A stretch of 64,000 bases of DNA, from assembly GCA_021826965.1 (NCBI GenBank), contig JAKAYA010000001.1:1-64000 (forward strand), read 5' to 3'. A program made the position numbers and the translations under genes. Position 1 is the stretch's first letter. The number at the start of each line of letters is the position of its first letter. Below the pieces are notes generated by a model that was not told where the DNA came from, made no database searches, and saw only the letters and a program-made list of their open reading frames with translations. Origin of the DNA: Nitrospirota bacterium. Its GTDB lineage: Bacteria; Nitrospirota; Leptospirillia; Leptospirillales; Leptospirillaceae. Below are positions 45,183-55,827 of the stretch, in pieces.

Positions 45183-45832
45183 AGAAGGGACTGGATCAGG
45201 GGATTGACTAGACGCCGGACGAACCGCTGGGTCTCTTCGACAGGCTTCGCACCGTCAAGAACAGAAAATCCATGCTCCTTTGCCAACGCCTCATATCCTT
45301 CCAGTACCCGGGACTGAAAAAGAATATAGGATTCCCGTGGACTCATCGACAATTCCATGTCCAGTCCCGCTTCATAATATTTGATATCCCGGACCTGGGT
45401 GATCCGGTCATAGGCCTTGGCCGGATCCATCCGGAAAAAAAACGTAAGATCCGGACGAATGGCAAATCGGAAATTGTTCACGAGCCATTCCCGTGGAATT
45501 CCCCGGGCGGCGTCACGGGCGATGGCCGTATAGATATATCTGTCAGACAACACTATTTTGCCGGCATTCAGGGCGGGGAGGATTTCGTGCGTATAGCGGT
45601 AACTGAAATCCGCGGCATGCAGCAGACTGAATCCATAGGGGGTCAGAAGCTGTTTTTTCTTGGCCTTCTTGATGATCGGAGAAATCTCCTGACTCGAGTT
45701 CCAGGCGTTGCGAAGGACTCCGAACCCCTTGATCCGGAGATAGTTTTCCAGAAGTTCGATCTGTGTGGACTTTCCTGAACCGTCAATACCTTCCACAACG
45801 ACCAGGCGCCCCGGAAAAGAATGGCTTGTCAT
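45176..45832 (-). CDS. Thymidylate kinase-like protein (copy 1)
   Basis: LVVVEGIDGSGKSTQIELLENYL...KIVLSDRYIYTAIARDAARG. Confidence 0.8.
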   Translation of the reverse strand: MTSHSFPGRLVVVEGIDGSGKSTQIELLENYLRIKGFGVLRNAWNSSQEISPIIKKAKKKQLLTPYGFSLLHAADFSYRYTHEILPALNAGKIVLSDRYIYTAIARDAARGIPREWLVNNFRFAIRPDLTFFFRMDPAKAYDRITQVRDIKYYEAGLDMELSMSPRESYILFQSRVLEGYEALAKEHGFSVLDGAKPVEETQRFVRRLVNPLIQSLLQ

Positions 45833-46605
45833 GACCGTCTACCTTTGCGGCGACTCCGATTTCGGAGGATCTGCGAGATGGCATGCCGCAACTCCTGTTG
45901 CTGAAGCTGGATCGGCTTCATCGCGTCAATGGTTTCAAACTCGTTTTCCAAGGCCATTTCCCGGTAAATTTCGATCAGTCTTTTCTGATAGATGACAAAA
46001 GAATCCTTTTTCCTGTTTGCAAGATTCAGGTCCATTCCGGCTTCATAATAGTCGAAATACCTTTCATCTCGAGATTTCCACTGAATCCGGTTCAGGAGAT
46101 CTTCAAAACGGACATCCAGATAGAATGTCCTCGCCGGAGTCAGGGCAAAGTCAAACATTTTCCGGATCCATTCGCTATCGATTCCGCGGATCATCGCCCG
46201 TGCAAAAACGGTATAGACATATTGCTCGGCAATAACGACCTTGCCGGAGGCCAGTGCCGGGATGATCACATGTTCGAACCTGTCGACGAAATCGGCCGCG
46301 TAAAGAAAGCAGAATGTCACCGGGTCAAGGGTGTTGCGTTCCTTGAGCTTCGAGATCGCTCCCCGGATCAACTCCGCCGTGTTGCAAGGGGACAGGACGA
46401 CCCCTTGGCCGCGAGACTCGAAGAAATGCTTGAGAAGTTCGGCCTGAGTGCTTTTTCCGGATCCATCCGTTCCTTCGATCGCGATCAGGGTCCCCGGATA
46501 TTGAGAAGTTTTTTCCACGCCTCTGCTCTCCCTGCACACACGACAAACCGTGGCATGAAAATTTTCCAAGGACTTAGATATGGTCGATTTTCCGATTGTT
46601 GTCAA
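45829..46605 (-). CDS. Thymidylate kinase-like protein (copy 2, altered motifs)
   Basis: LIAIEGTDGSGKSTQAELLKHFF...KVVIAEQYVYTVFARAMIRG. Confidence 0.75.
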   Translation of the reverse strand: MTTIGKSTISKSLENFHATVCRVCRESRGVEKTSQYPGTLIAIEGTDGSGKSTQAELLKHFFESRGQGVVLSPCNTAELIRGAISKLKERNTLDPVTFCFLYAADFVDRFEHVIIPALASGKVVIAEQYVYTVFARAMIRGIDSEWIRKMFDFALTPARTFYLDVRFEDLLNRIQWKSRDERYFDYYEAGMDLNLANRKKDSFVIYQKRLIEIYREMALENEFETIDAMKPIQLQQQELRHAISQILRNRSRRKGRRS

Positions 46606-46623
46606 TCAACAGCGCCCAGAACC

Positions 46624-47166
46624 TCAGCGCGTCCGGAGACAACCGAGAGTTCGCGCGTGGACTTTCAGAGGTTTTTTCGACAAGACGGCACCGTTCGAAC
46701 TCCAGATAAAAAATCGGTAGGAGCGGCAAGGAAGAAGACCATGCATCTCGTAGACGTTTTGTGGGACGTCCGCCACAAGAGCTCCGTGGCGAAAAAGCAG
46801 ATAATCTGTCGCACCGGCGACTCGCGTCCATTGGAGATAGAAACCATCTCCCTCTTCGAACGGAACGATGTGAATGAATTTCGGCGGAGAAATACTCGAA
46901 AATCCGTTTCCGGGACGGTCGGGTGGCGTCGAAGAAGACGCAGTGGAAGCCCTTGTGTAAGAAGTTGAATTTTGTTGTCCTGTCCGGGCTTCGGAGGATC
47001 CCCCAAAAAGCCCTCCCAAAAGACCATGTGGATTGTTCCAGATGGAAGAGGAACAACCCATCAAGATCAACGGGAAGTTCCAGACAAAGAAAAGGACGAC
47101 TGATCTCTTTATTTTATCCAATTTTAACCTACATTTAAGAATAACAACAATTGACATTTCGATCAA
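46624..47166 (-). CDS. Putative lipoprotein with fibronectin-III-like domain
   Basis: FPLILMGCSSS lipobox-like; C-terminal FYLQWTRVAGATDYLLFRHGALVADVPQNVYEMHGLLPCRSYRFFIWSSNG resembles FnIII. Confidence 0.55.
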   Translation of the reverse strand: MIEMSIVVILKCRLKLDKIKRSVVLFFVWNFPLILMGCSSSIWNNPHGLLGGLFGGSSEARTGQQNSTSYTRASTASSSTPPDRPGNGFSSISPPKFIHIVPFEEGDGFYLQWTRVAGATDYLLFRHGALVADVPQNVYEMHGLLPCRSYRFFIWSSNGAVLSKKPLKVHARTLGCLRTR

Positions 47167-47243
47167 AGCATGCGATCATTTTTCGTCCGGCTGACAGGAG
47201 TTCTGCCGCTTTCTGGAACAATTTCATCCCAAGGGTGAGAGTC

Positions 47244-47720
47244 ATGAAGGAGTCCCCACAAATCCGTATCGTCATCGGCTCTGATCACGCCGGTTTTTCT
47301 CTGAAGGAATCCCTCAAACATCACCTCGAAAAAGATGGTCTGTCTTTACTGGATGTCGGAACCTTCAACGAAGATTCGGTCGACTATCCGGATTTCGCTG
47401 AAAAAGTCGCCCGCGCAATTTGCTCCGGCGAAGGGAATCTCGGTATTGTCCTTTGTGGCACCGGCATCGGAGTCTCCATCGCCGCCAACAAGATTAAGGG
47501 AATCCGGGCGGCCGTCGTCTACAACGATGAAACCGCCAGTCTTGCCCGCCGCCACAACAACGCCAATGTCATCTGTTTTGGTGGTCGGGAAGCCTCTGCG
47601 GAGCAGGCCCATGCCTGGACCCGCATCTTTCTCGATGCCACGTTCGAAGGAGGACGCCACCAGCGCAGGATCGATAAAATATCCGCCCTCGAATCGCCCG
47701 GAACCTCCGGGAAATCCTAA
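47244..47720 (+). CDS. rpiB: Ribose-5-phosphate isomerase B
   Basis: [22 protein letters not shown]...[28 protein letters not shown]. Confidence 0.95.
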   Translation: MKESPQIRIVIGSDHAGFSLKESLKHHLEKDGLSLLDVGTFNEDSVDYPDFAEKVARAICSGEGNLGIVLCGTGIGVSIAANKIKGIRAAVVYNDETASLARRHNNANVICFGGREASAEQAHAWTRIFLDATFEGGRHQRRIDKISALESPGTSGKS

Positions 47721-47746
47721 CAGTCTTTCCGAAAGGATCAAAGTCA

Positions 47747-48991
47747 ATGTCCTGGCTCATACAATCGGACCCCGAAGTCTATGGAGCAATCTCAGACGAG
47801 ATTCGGAGAGAACAGGAAAAACTCATTCTGATCGCCTCGGAAAATTATGTGAGTCGATCCATTCTCGAAGCCGTCGGTTCCGTTATGACAAACAAATATG
47901 CCGAGGGGTACCCGGGCCGACGTTATTACGCCGGATGCGAAGCGGTCGACGAGGTGGAAACACTCGCCATCGAACGCGCCAAATCTCTCTTCGGCGCGGA
48001 ACACGCAAACGTTCAGCCCCATTCCGGATCGCAGGCAAACATGGCGGTCTACCTTGCTTCGATAAACCCGGGCGATACCATCCTCGGAATGAATCTCGCG
48101 CACGGTGGACATCTGACTCACGGAAGTCCTGTGTCTTTTTCCGGCCATTACTACAAGGCTGTTTTTTATGGAGTACGAAAGGATACCGGTCTGATCGACT
48201 ACGATCAGGTCGAAAGCTTGGCTCGGCAGCACAAACCCCGGCTCATCATCGCCGGAGCCAGTGCTTATCCCAGAACCATCGATTTCTCTTTTTTCCGGAA
48301 AGTCGCCGATGAAACCGGCGCCCACCTGCTCGTTGACATGGCCCACTTTGCCGGACTTGTGGCAGCCGGCATGCATCCGTCTCCATTTCCCTACGCCGAC
48401 TTCGTCACCACCTCCACACACAAAACCCTTCGTGGACCGCGGGGGGGAATGGCCTTCTGCAAGGAGCAGTGGGCCAAACCCCTGGACAAGGGCGTTTTCC
48501 CAATGATGCAGGGGGGGCCTCTGATGCATGTCGTTGCAGGCAAAGCCGTCATGCTGAGGGAAGCTTCGATGCCTTCCTTCAAGAACTACATCGCCCGTGT
48601 TCTGGAAAACGCCCGCACGCTTTCGGAAACACTCGCCGCACACGGTTATGATATTCTCACAGGCGGTACGGACAACCACCTGATGCTGATCGACCTTCGG
48701 TCGAAAGGACTGACAGGGAAGGACGCAGAAAAACGTCTTTCGGATGCGGGAATCTACTGCAATAAAAACGCCGTTCCGTTCGATGACAAACCTCCGACCG
48801 TCACCAGCGGTATTCGACTGGGAACCCCTGCGATCACGACCAGAGGCTTCACATCTGATGAAATCCGAGAGGTCGGAGAAATCATCCACCGCGTCCTGTC
48901 GGGTCAAGGCAAGGATTCCGTGATGAAAGAAACACAGGAAGCCGTGACAGCCCTCTTAAAAAAACATCCTATCTACACGGATCTGGTCTGA
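47747..48991 (+). CDS. glyA: Serine hydroxymethyltransferase
   Basis: [44 protein letters not shown]...[16 protein letters not shown]. Confidence 0.98.
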   Translation: MSWLIQSDPEVYGAISDEIRREQEKLILIASENYVSRSILEAVGSVMTNKYAEGYPGRRYYAGCEAVDEVETLAIERAKSLFGAEHANVQPHSGSQANMAVYLASINPGDTILGMNLAHGGHLTHGSPVSFSGHYYKAVFYGVRKDTGLIDYDQVESLARQHKPRLIIAGASAYPRTIDFSFFRKVADETGAHLLVDMAHFAGLVAAGMHPSPFPYADFVTTSTHKTLRGPRGGMAFCKEQWAKPLDKGVFPMMQGGPLMHVVAGKAVMLREASMPSFKNYIARVLENARTLSETLAAHGYDILTGGTDNHLMLIDLRSKGLTGKDAEKRLSDAGIYCNKNAVPFDDKPPTVTSGIRLGTPAITTRGFTSDEIREVGEIIHRVLSGQGKDSVMKETQEAVTALLKKHPIYTDLV

Positions 48992-49016
48992 TTCCCGACA
49001 CGGGAAGGACGGCATC

Positions 49017-49484
49017 TTGAAATGTCCCTATTGCAGCACACCGGACTCCAAAGTGACCGATTCCCGGTTGACCGGGGACGGGTTTGGAATTCGCAGACGC
49101 CGGTACTGTGAAAAATGCGGACGTCGTTTTACCACCTACGAATGGGTCCAGGAAACGCTTCCAGCTGTCAAGAAAAAAGACGGGAGACGCGAGCCGTTTG
49201 ATCGACAAAAGCTGCTTCGGGGATTGATTCTGGCTTCTCAGAAAAGGCCTGTGTCCCGAGGTCAACTCGAAGAGGTCGCATTGAATATCGAACGGTCTTT
49301 TCTGGAGCGGGGAGATGCGGAGATCGATGGTCGTGAAATTGGAGAAAAAGTCATGGAGTCACTCGAAAAACTCGACCGGGTGGCTTATGTTCGTTTTGCT
49401 TCCGTCTATCGAAACTTTCAGGACCCGCATCAATTCATCGAAGAGTTGAAACGACTGATCGAGTCCGATCCCCCTCAACCATGA
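49017..49484 (+). CDS. nrdR: Transcriptional repressor NrdR (TTG start)
   Basis: KCPYCSTPDSKVTDSRLTGDGFGIRRRRYCEKCGRRFTTYEWVQ; the start codon at 49017 is TTG. Confidence 0.96.
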   Translation: MKCPYCSTPDSKVTDSRLTGDGFGIRRRRYCEKCGRRFTTYEWVQETLPAVKKKDGRREPFDRQKLLRGLILASQKRPVSRGQLEEVALNIERSFLERGDAEIDGREIGEKVMESLEKLDRVAYVRFASVYRNFQDPHQFIEELKRLIESDPPQP

Positions 49485-51469
49485 AGTCCGTCACCATCGT
49501 TCCATTGACAGCTCTTCGGGACCCTTTTCTGACATACGCCTGGCCGGAGAAAGAACCCGATCCCCTCCCGGGAACGCGCGTCCGGATTCCCCTGGGAAAA
49601 AGAGAACTTGTTGGTCTTGTCTGGGACGGTCTTCCTTCCCCATCGAAGAAAAATTTTACCCTTAAACCGGTCCTCGAGATTCTGGATACGGACCCTGTTC
49701 TTCCTGTCTGCCTTCATTCCATCTACCAGTTTTCTTCCTGGTTTTATCGCTTACCTCTCGGACTTCTTCTCCGAAATACTCTCCCCCAGCACTTCTCCAA
49801 AGCCCTGCCCTTTTCCGAAAAACGCCGGAGACGCACTCCCCCCTCTTCGGATAAACGAGAGCACACAGATCTTCCCCCGATGACCGATGATCAAAAATCG
49901 GTCTTCCTGGAGTGGGAAACCCGACATGCGAATTTGTTTTCCGTTACCGTCCTTCGCGGGGTTACTGGTTCCGGGAAAACACGCCTTTATCAGGAAATGG
50001 TCCAGAGGACTCTTTCCCGGGGCCAACAGGCTCTTCTCCTGACACCGGAAATTGGCCTCGTTCCCCAGCTTGAAGAAGCATTCTCCGGTCTTGTCCCCCA
50101 GCTGTCAGTCCTTCACAGCCAGATTTCTCCCTTAAAGAGACTTTCTTCCTGGATATCCATCCTGAAAGGGGAGGTCCCCTTGGTTATCGGTCCACGTTCT
50201 GCCTTCTTTTCCCCTCTGGAAAAGTTGGGGCTGATCATCGTGGATGAAGAACATGACTCCGCTTACCAGGCATGGGAAGGACTTTCTTTCAACGTCCGAA
50301 ATCTTGCCCTGAAATATGCGCAACTCCGGCAAATTCCTGTTGTCCTCGGTTCAGCGACCCCTTTGGCCGAATCCATTTATTACGCGGACTCCGGCCGTTA
50401 CAATCTCCTGAATCTTCCTCGACGGATCCACGGCCGACCTCTTCCAACGATCGCACTGACCCCTCCCGCCCGCCAGGACAAAATATTGCCTCCTCCCCTT
50501 CTCGCGGAAATTAGCGAAACATTGAAGAGGGAAGAACAAACGCTGATATTGTTGAACAGACGGGGATACGCTCCGATTCTTCGCTGTCTGTCCTGCAAAA
50601 GTTCCCCCACCTGCAAGAAATGTTCTGTACGTCTTGTTCTCCACAAAAAACCTTTCCGGCAACTCGTATGTCATCTTTGCGCATCTCGCTTTGTCCCCCC
50701 TGACCATTGCACCGAATGTGGCGGTAACTTGTTGTCGGAAGAAGGTCTGGCAACCCAAAAGGCGGAAGAATCACTCGCATTACTTTTCCCGCAGGCCCGT
50801 GTCATCCGTCTGGATCAGGACAGCCGGACCGGCAGTCAGAAATCCTCGACACCTTTTTCCGAAACCGACGGAAATATCCTGGTTGGCACACAAATGATTG
50901 CAAAGGGTCATGACTTCCGGAATGTCACATTAGGGATTGTTCTTGAGACAGATCAGGCCATGTCCCTGCCCGATTATCGCAGTGAAGAACGGGTCTTTCA
51001 GCTGGTTTTGCAACTGGCCGGGAGAGTCGGTCGACATAAGGAAGGAGGGCGCGTTTACCTTGTCACCGCGTCCCAAGGGTTACCACTCTATCAGTATTTG
51101 AAGAATTATGACCAGGATGGTTTTATCCGGCATGTTCTGAAAGAGAGACAATCGTTCGGATATCCACCTTTCGGACGGATTGCCCTTTTAACAATTGCAT
51201 CACGCGACGAAAAAAGACTTCTCGAAACCATAGCCTCGCTTGATCCGTTCCAAAAACCGGGAGGCAGTATGGAGGGTGTCCTCCTGATGGGACCCGTTCC
51301 AGCCCCCGTTTACAAAGCAAAGATGTATTACCGTTACCAATACCTCATCAAAAGCTCGGCGATCGAAAAAATTCACTCGACCATCGATACCTTTCAAAAA
51401 CATTTATCCTTGATCAGGGGGATTCATGTGGGATGGGCAGTGGATCCTCCGGACCTTCTCTCCTTTTGA
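49481..51469 (+). CDS. priA: Primosomal protein N' (replication restart helicase PriA)
   Basis: TVLRGVTGSGKTRLYQEMV...IIVDEEHDSAYQ...zinc-binding CLSCKSSPTCKKCSVRLVLHKKPFRQLVCHLCASRFVPPDHCTECGG. Confidence 0.96.
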   Translation: MKSVTIVPLTALRDPFLTYAWPEKEPDPLPGTRVRIPLGKRELVGLVWDGLPSPSKKNFTLKPVLEILDTDPVLPVCLHSIYQFSSWFYRLPLGLLLRNTLPQHFSKALPFSEKRRRRTPPSSDKREHTDLPPMTDDQKSVFLEWETRHANLFSVTVLRGVTGSGKTRLYQEMVQRTLSRGQQALLLTPEIGLVPQLEEAFSGLVPQLSVLHSQISPLKRLSSWISILKGEVPLVIGPRSAFFSPLEKLGLIIVDEEHDSAYQAWEGLSFNVRNLALKYAQLRQIPVVLGSATPLAESIYYADSGRYNLLNLPRRIHGRPLPTIALTPPARQDKILPPPLLAEISETLKREEQTLILLNRRGYAPILRCLSCKSSPTCKKCSVRLVLHKKPFRQLVCHLCASRFVPPDHCTECGGNLLSEEGLATQKAEESLALLFPQARVIRLDQDSRTGSQKSSTPFSETDGNILVGTQMIAKGHDFRNVTLGIVLETDQAMSLPDYRSEERVFQLVLQLAGRVGRHKEGGRVYLVTASQGLPLYQYLKNYDQDGFIRHVLKERQSFGYPPFGRIALLTIASRDEKRLLETIASLDPFQKPGGSMEGVLLMGPVPAPVYKAKMYYRYQYLIKSSAIEKIHSTIDTFQKHLSLIRGIHVGWAVDPPDLLSF

Positions 51470-52616
51470 AGTCGGACGGACCTTCAGGCGGAACCCCCAT
51501 TTCCGTCTTCATCCGGAATTGTTCCAGAATCTTCTCCGGATGAAGCAGTCCCAAGAACTTATGATCTTCGATGGCATACAACGGCCGGATATCCTTTCCG
51601 ATCGCATCATAGACCTGCCTCCAGTCCTCCTCTCCCAGAACGATTATTTTTCCGGGAAATACAGAAAGTTCAAGAGATCCAACTGTCCGGTCCTCCCATA
51701 AAAAGACGGGAACCTTTTTTAATTCTCTCCATTCGACGAAACCCAAGTACACCCCGTCTGAATCACATACGGGCAAGGTTTTCTCTCCGGACGGAAAAAA
51801 GTCCTCCCGGAAAGCCTGACCGACAGACCGGTCCGAAACAAGTGAACAGGATTTGACCTCGACATATTCCCGAAGATTGAGTTGGCGGAGGTATAGAACC
51901 AACCCCATCCTTCCTTTCCATACCAGTGTGGCTCGGGCAAGATGGATTCCCCAGAACAAAAGACCAAACCCGGACAGGAGGAGTCCCCGGGAGGCCAGAA
52001 TCAGTCCAGACAAAATGATTACCCAAGACAAGATCAGGCCCGCCTGGAAAGGCCAGGAAGGAGGAGATCCGTCCATGCTTTTCCGGACACGTTCCTGCAG
52101 AATCAGGGCACCCATGTCCATCGGAACAACCGGAATCAGATTCACGAGAACAAGGAAAAAATTGGCCTGCATCCCGAAAAAGAGAAATGGCGCAAAGCCT
52201 CCGATAACCCCTTCCGGATGTCCGGAGAGTCGACTATAAACGACATGAAAAAGCAACGCCGCCAGGAGATTGGAAAGCGGACCTCCCATTCGCAGGATCA
52301 TGTCACTCGACTGTGTTGGGAGAAAACTTTCCGCTTCTCTGGGAACTCCCCCCCAGATTGTCAGCTGATGTCCGTCATAAAAACGCCCCAAGAGACGGGA
52401 CGCCAGCTTGTGTCCTCCTTCATGAAGAAGGACGCTGAAAAAATAGAGCAGGATAATGACGATGCCGATCAGTCCATCGAAAAATATTCCCTGACCGGGG
52501 TACTGGGTGGGGCCGAGTTCGAATGCCCCTGCCCAAAACAAAAACAATGCAAGAAACACCCATGAGCCATCAAATTGGAATCCGGAAACTTTTCGTTTCG
52601 TATTGGGGGTCATCAT
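51414..52616 (-). CDS. M50 (site-2 protease-like) membrane metalloprotease with C-terminal CBS-like region
   Basis: VLLHEGGHKLASRLLGRFYDGH (HExxH) and NLIPVVPMDMGALI; soluble C-terminal region. Confidence 0.82.
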   Translation of the reverse strand: MMTPNTKRKVSGFQFDGSWVFLALFLFWAGAFELGPTQYPGQGIFFDGLIGIVIILLYFFSVLLHEGGHKLASRLLGRFYDGHQLTIWGGVPREAESFLPTQSSDMILRMGGPLSNLLAALLFHVVYSRLSGHPEGVIGGFAPFLFFGMQANFFLVLVNLIPVVPMDMGALILQERVRKSMDGSPPSWPFQAGLILSWVIILSGLILASRGLLLSGFGLLFWGIHLARATLVWKGRMGLVLYLRQLNLREYVEVKSCSLVSDRSVGQAFREDFFPSGEKTLPVCDSDGVYLGFVEWRELKKVPVFLWEDRTVGSLELSVFPGKIIVLGEEDWRQVYDAIGKDIRPLYAIEDHKFLGLLHPEKILEQFRMKTEMGVPPEGPSDFKRREGPEDPLPIPHESP

Positions 52617-52623
52617 TTTCTCA

Positions 52624-53877
52624 TCATATCAGCTTGTCGGGACGAAGTTTCTTAAATACTCCACGAAATGGCAGCTTGAGAAGATTCTTCCCTATGACCC
52701 GCGAAAAAGACCGATAATCCCTTTTTCCCGTCATGACAGATGCATAAATGGACAGAACCTGGGGGTATTTTTGCACCAGCCGAAAATAAACCCCGGGGAA
52801 ACGGTATATGACCGAGGCGAGCTTTTGCGCATAAGAAAATTCCCGGAAAATCGAACGATAAACCCATCGGGAATAAGACTGACTTGCCTCTTCCGGGGAC
52901 TGGGTGTGCTGAAGAATTTCCGAAACAGCGCGAGAGGCACTCAACATGGCGTAATAGATTCCTTCTCCAAGAAAGGGATCAACCATGGCTCCGGCATCGC
53001 CGATCAAAAAAAGTCCGGGGATTTTCCCATGTCCCTTGAAGCGCGAATAATTTGGTATCAACCATGTTGCTGGACCGAAAGCCGGTTCATACCGGTTCCC
53101 GTCCTTTTCCGGAAATGTATCAAGGAAAGAACGCAATGTTTCCAGAGGACGTTTAAGGGGTTTCAAGAACCCGACAACGCCTATATTTTTTTTTCCGTCT
53201 CTCTTGGCAAATGACCAGGCATATCCGCCAGGAACGGCAGAAAGATCGATCAGGACATCCGATGTCCGGGGGGGAGTCTGGCTTTGAATTTCCATTTCGG
53301 AGGCCGGATACATCCAAAGTGGCCTTTTTCTTTCTCGCGCAATCTCCTTGAGACCATCCGATTCCGTGTTGACAAGAAACCGGAGCACAGAGCTGGTCAC
53401 GCCATCGGCGGCAATCAGAAACCGGGACTCGTAGGATCGTTGTGGATCACATGTCAGACGGAATTTTCCCTCTTTCCATTCCAGTAAACGGACGTTCGTT
53501 CCCAGCAGGATTTCCCCTCCCGTCGACTTGGCGCTTTCTACGAGAAAAGCATCCAGGTCCCTTCGATCGAACTGATAAGCGATCGGGATTCCCATATCGA
53601 AAAGGACCGGAGGCTGGATATCATAAACAAGATGAACACCTGTTGATACCGTGTGAGGAATCCTGTCCCACCCCTTCGGCAAGAATGATGTGGCACGCGA
53701 TGACAAGCCTCCCCCGCATGCCTTCGTACGGGGAAAATTGGCCCGGTCCAGACCCACAACGCGAAGTCCGGCCTCACCCAAGAGTCGCAGGGCTGTCGCT
53801 CCCGCGGGACCCAACCCGACAATAATCGCATCGACTCTTTCCGTTTCTTGATTGCAGACGCGCGGGACAGACGACAT
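52624..53877 (-). CDS. Geranylgeranyl reductase family FAD-dependent oxidoreductase
   Basis: VDAIIVGLGPAGATALRLLGEAGLRVVGLDRANFPRTKACGGGLSSRA...GLFLIGDAGAMVDPFLGEGIYYAM. Confidence 0.9.
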   Translation of the reverse strand: MSSVPRVCNQETERVDAIIVGLGPAGATALRLLGEAGLRVVGLDRANFPRTKACGGGLSSRATSFLPKGWDRIPHTVSTGVHLVYDIQPPVLFDMGIPIAYQFDRRDLDAFLVESAKSTGGEILLGTNVRLLEWKEGKFRLTCDPQRSYESRFLIAADGVTSSVLRFLVNTESDGLKEIARERKRPLWMYPASEMEIQSQTPPRTSDVLIDLSAVPGGYAWSFAKRDGKKNIGVVGFLKPLKRPLETLRSFLDTFPEKDGNRYEPAFGPATWLIPNYSRFKGHGKIPGLFLIGDAGAMVDPFLGEGIYYAMLSASRAVSEILQHTQSPEEASQSYSRWVYRSIFREFSYAQKLASVIYRFPGVYFRLVQKYPQVLSIYASVMTGKRDYRSFSRVIGKNLLKLPFRGVFKKLRPDKLI

Positions 53878-53912
53878 TCCGACCTTTCCGGAAATCCAGC
53901 GTAATCATGGAA

Positions 53913-54662
53913 CTACAAGGTGGAAGTCCATCCGATGTGATGCTGGGTCAAAAAAGCAGAAAGAATGGAAAACGCATTCGTAAAAATCAGTACACCCATA
54001 ACAATCAAAAAAACACCGGAGGATTTTGTAATAAGGGGAATCCATCGGGAAATCTGTCGGAAGCTTCCAAGAAACGAATTAAACAGGATTGCGGAAAGGA
54101 GAAAAGGCACTGCTAGACCCATCGAATAGGCGGTCAACAGCTCGATTCCCCGGATGACTTCTCCTTGTGTCCCGGCGAAAAAAAGGATGCTGCCAAGAAT
54201 AGGGCCAACGCAAGGAGTCCATCCGGCAGCAAATCCGACACCGATGAGAAACGTCCCTATGACGGTCGATTTCCGTTTCCCCACTGGAAGTTTGAATTCC
54301 TGGTTCAAAAATGGGATGCGTATCCAACCGGCGATGAACAGACCGAAGAAGACAATCAGGATCCCCCCCACCTTCCGGATCACTTCCTGATAGGTAAGCA
54401 AAATCTGTCCAACAAAAGACGCAGAGGCCCCAAATCCGATAAACAGAGCCGAAAACCCCGCTACGAAAATCAGGGAATGCCATACTGTCGTTCGCGTTAC
54501 TTCCTGCCGGGTCATTTCGGAGTTCTTTCCCGTCAGGTCATCGAAGGACAACCCCGTTACAAACGAGATATAGGATGGAACAATCGGGAGAACACAAGGC
54601 GAAACAAAAGAGACAAGCCCTGCCAGAAAGGATAAGGGTAACGTGACAGAGGAATGATCCAT
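53913..54662 (-). CDS. ccdA: Cytochrome c biogenesis protein CcdA
   Basis: LPLSFLAGLVSFVSPCVLPIVPSYISFVTGLSF...GFAAGWTPCVGPILGSILFFAG. Confidence 0.95.
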   Translation of the reverse strand: MDHSSVTLPLSFLAGLVSFVSPCVLPIVPSYISFVTGLSFDDLTGKNSEMTRQEVTRTTVWHSLIFVAGFSALFIGFGASASFVGQILLTYQEVIRKVGGILIVFFGLFIAGWIRIPFLNQEFKLPVGKRKSTVIGTFLIGVGFAAGWTPCVGPILGSILFFAGTQGEVIRGIELLTAYSMGLAVPFLLSAILFNSFLGSFRQISRWIPLITKSSGVFLIVMGVLIFTNAFSILSAFLTQHHIGWTSTL

Positions 54663-54699
54663 ATTTATTTGAGCGTGAAAATTCTTGAGGAAAAAATTT

Positions 54700-55212
54700 T
54701 CACGAATGTCCTTTCAATGGTCCGGAGAGAAATTTTTGCTGAAATGACGGATCTGTCCAGTTGACAGCACCTTCGACAGTCCAGGTCACCTTTCCCTGAG
54801 GATCGATCAGCACCGAATCCGGCAAACCGTGCACCCTGTAAGCATCTGCCACACGCCCCAGTCCGTCTATGAGAACCGGATAAGTCATCTGATGATCCTG
54901 GACAAATTTCAACAATTTCTTTTTTCCATCCAGGCTTTCTGAAATACCAAGAATCACCAGACGCGCCTGGACCTGTTTGCCGAGTCTTTCCAGAGAAGGA
55001 ATTTCCTTCAGGCAAGGACCGCACCAGGTCGCCCAAAAATTCAACAGGACCCACTTTCCCCTGAAATCCTCCAATCCAATCACACGTCCGGTCACATCGT
55101 GCAGACGAAAATCGGTGGCACTCGCTGCAATCGCCCGTCCTGCCTGAACGCTCGAGAAAAACGGGAGGAGAAATCCTACGAGGAAAGTCAGAACAAAAAG
55201 AATCCTTTTCAT
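54700..55212 (-). CDS. TlpA/ResA-type thioredoxin
   Basis: GKWVLLNFWATWCGPCLKEIPSLERLGKQV. Confidence 0.92.
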   Translation of the reverse strand: MKRILFVLTFLVGFLLPFFSSVQAGRAIAASATDFRLHDVTGRVIGLEDFRGKWVLLNFWATWCGPCLKEIPSLERLGKQVQARLVILGISESLDGKKKLLKFVQDHQMTYPVLIDGLGRVADAYRVHGLPDSVLIDPQGKVTWTVEGAVNWTDPSFQQKFLSGPLKGHS

Positions 55213-55218
55213 GACCTC

Positions 55219-55818
55219 TCAATATCCGGAGCTGGCTTCCTTGGCCTTGATTGCCTGATAGGCCTTTGGCGTCTGCGGACCCTTGGCGAGAAGGGCGAGA
55301 ACCTCCTCCAGGTTTTGCCGGACAATCCAGTTTCTCGGACCTATGACATGCTGTGCGACAACACCGTTCTGATCAAGAATAAACGTTTCCGGAACACCGG
55401 TAATCTTGTAGAGGTGATCGAGCTTGCTGAACGGATCCAGCGGGATCAGAAAATGGATGTTGTGGGACTTCAAAAACGGCGCAACTTTTCCCGAATAGAA
55501 CATGTTGTTTTCATTGACAGCAATCAGGGCAAATTTATCTCCGACCTTCTGCCTCATCCCCTCATACATGATTTCCATGGAAGGCATTTCCTGCTTGCAG
55601 GGTTTGCACCAGGTTGCCCAAAAATTGAGCATGACGACTTTTCCCCGGTAATCGGAGAGATGGATGGGGGTCCCGTCCACTGTTTTCAAGGAAAAATCTG
55701 GTGCAACCATTCCAACTTTTACCGGAGCAAAACGGTACGTCACTACGAGGTAGGCAAGAATCCCCAGAAAAACCGCCCCTCCGGCCAGATAAGGCCAAAA
55801 CTTGCGAATACCGGTCAT
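55219..55818 (-). CDS. TlpA/ResA-type thioredoxin (second copy)
   Basis: GKVVMLNFWATWCKPCKQEMPSMEIMYEGM; N-terminal TM anchor. Confidence 0.92.
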   Translation of the reverse strand: MTGIRKFWPYLAGGAVFLGILAYLVVTYRFAPVKVGMVAPDFSLKTVDGTPIHLSDYRGKVVMLNFWATWCKPCKQEMPSMEIMYEGMRQKVGDKFALIAVNENNMFYSGKVAPFLKSHNIHFLIPLDPFSKLDHLYKITGVPETFILDQNGVVAQHVIGPRNWIVRQNLEEVLALLAKGPQTPKAYQAIKAKEASSGY

Positions 55819-55827
55819 CAGTCTCCC

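Noticed and set aside
47792-48907. 371-aa minus-strand ORF opposite glyA
   Set aside because: Antisense of a highly conserved gene; no recognisable domain.
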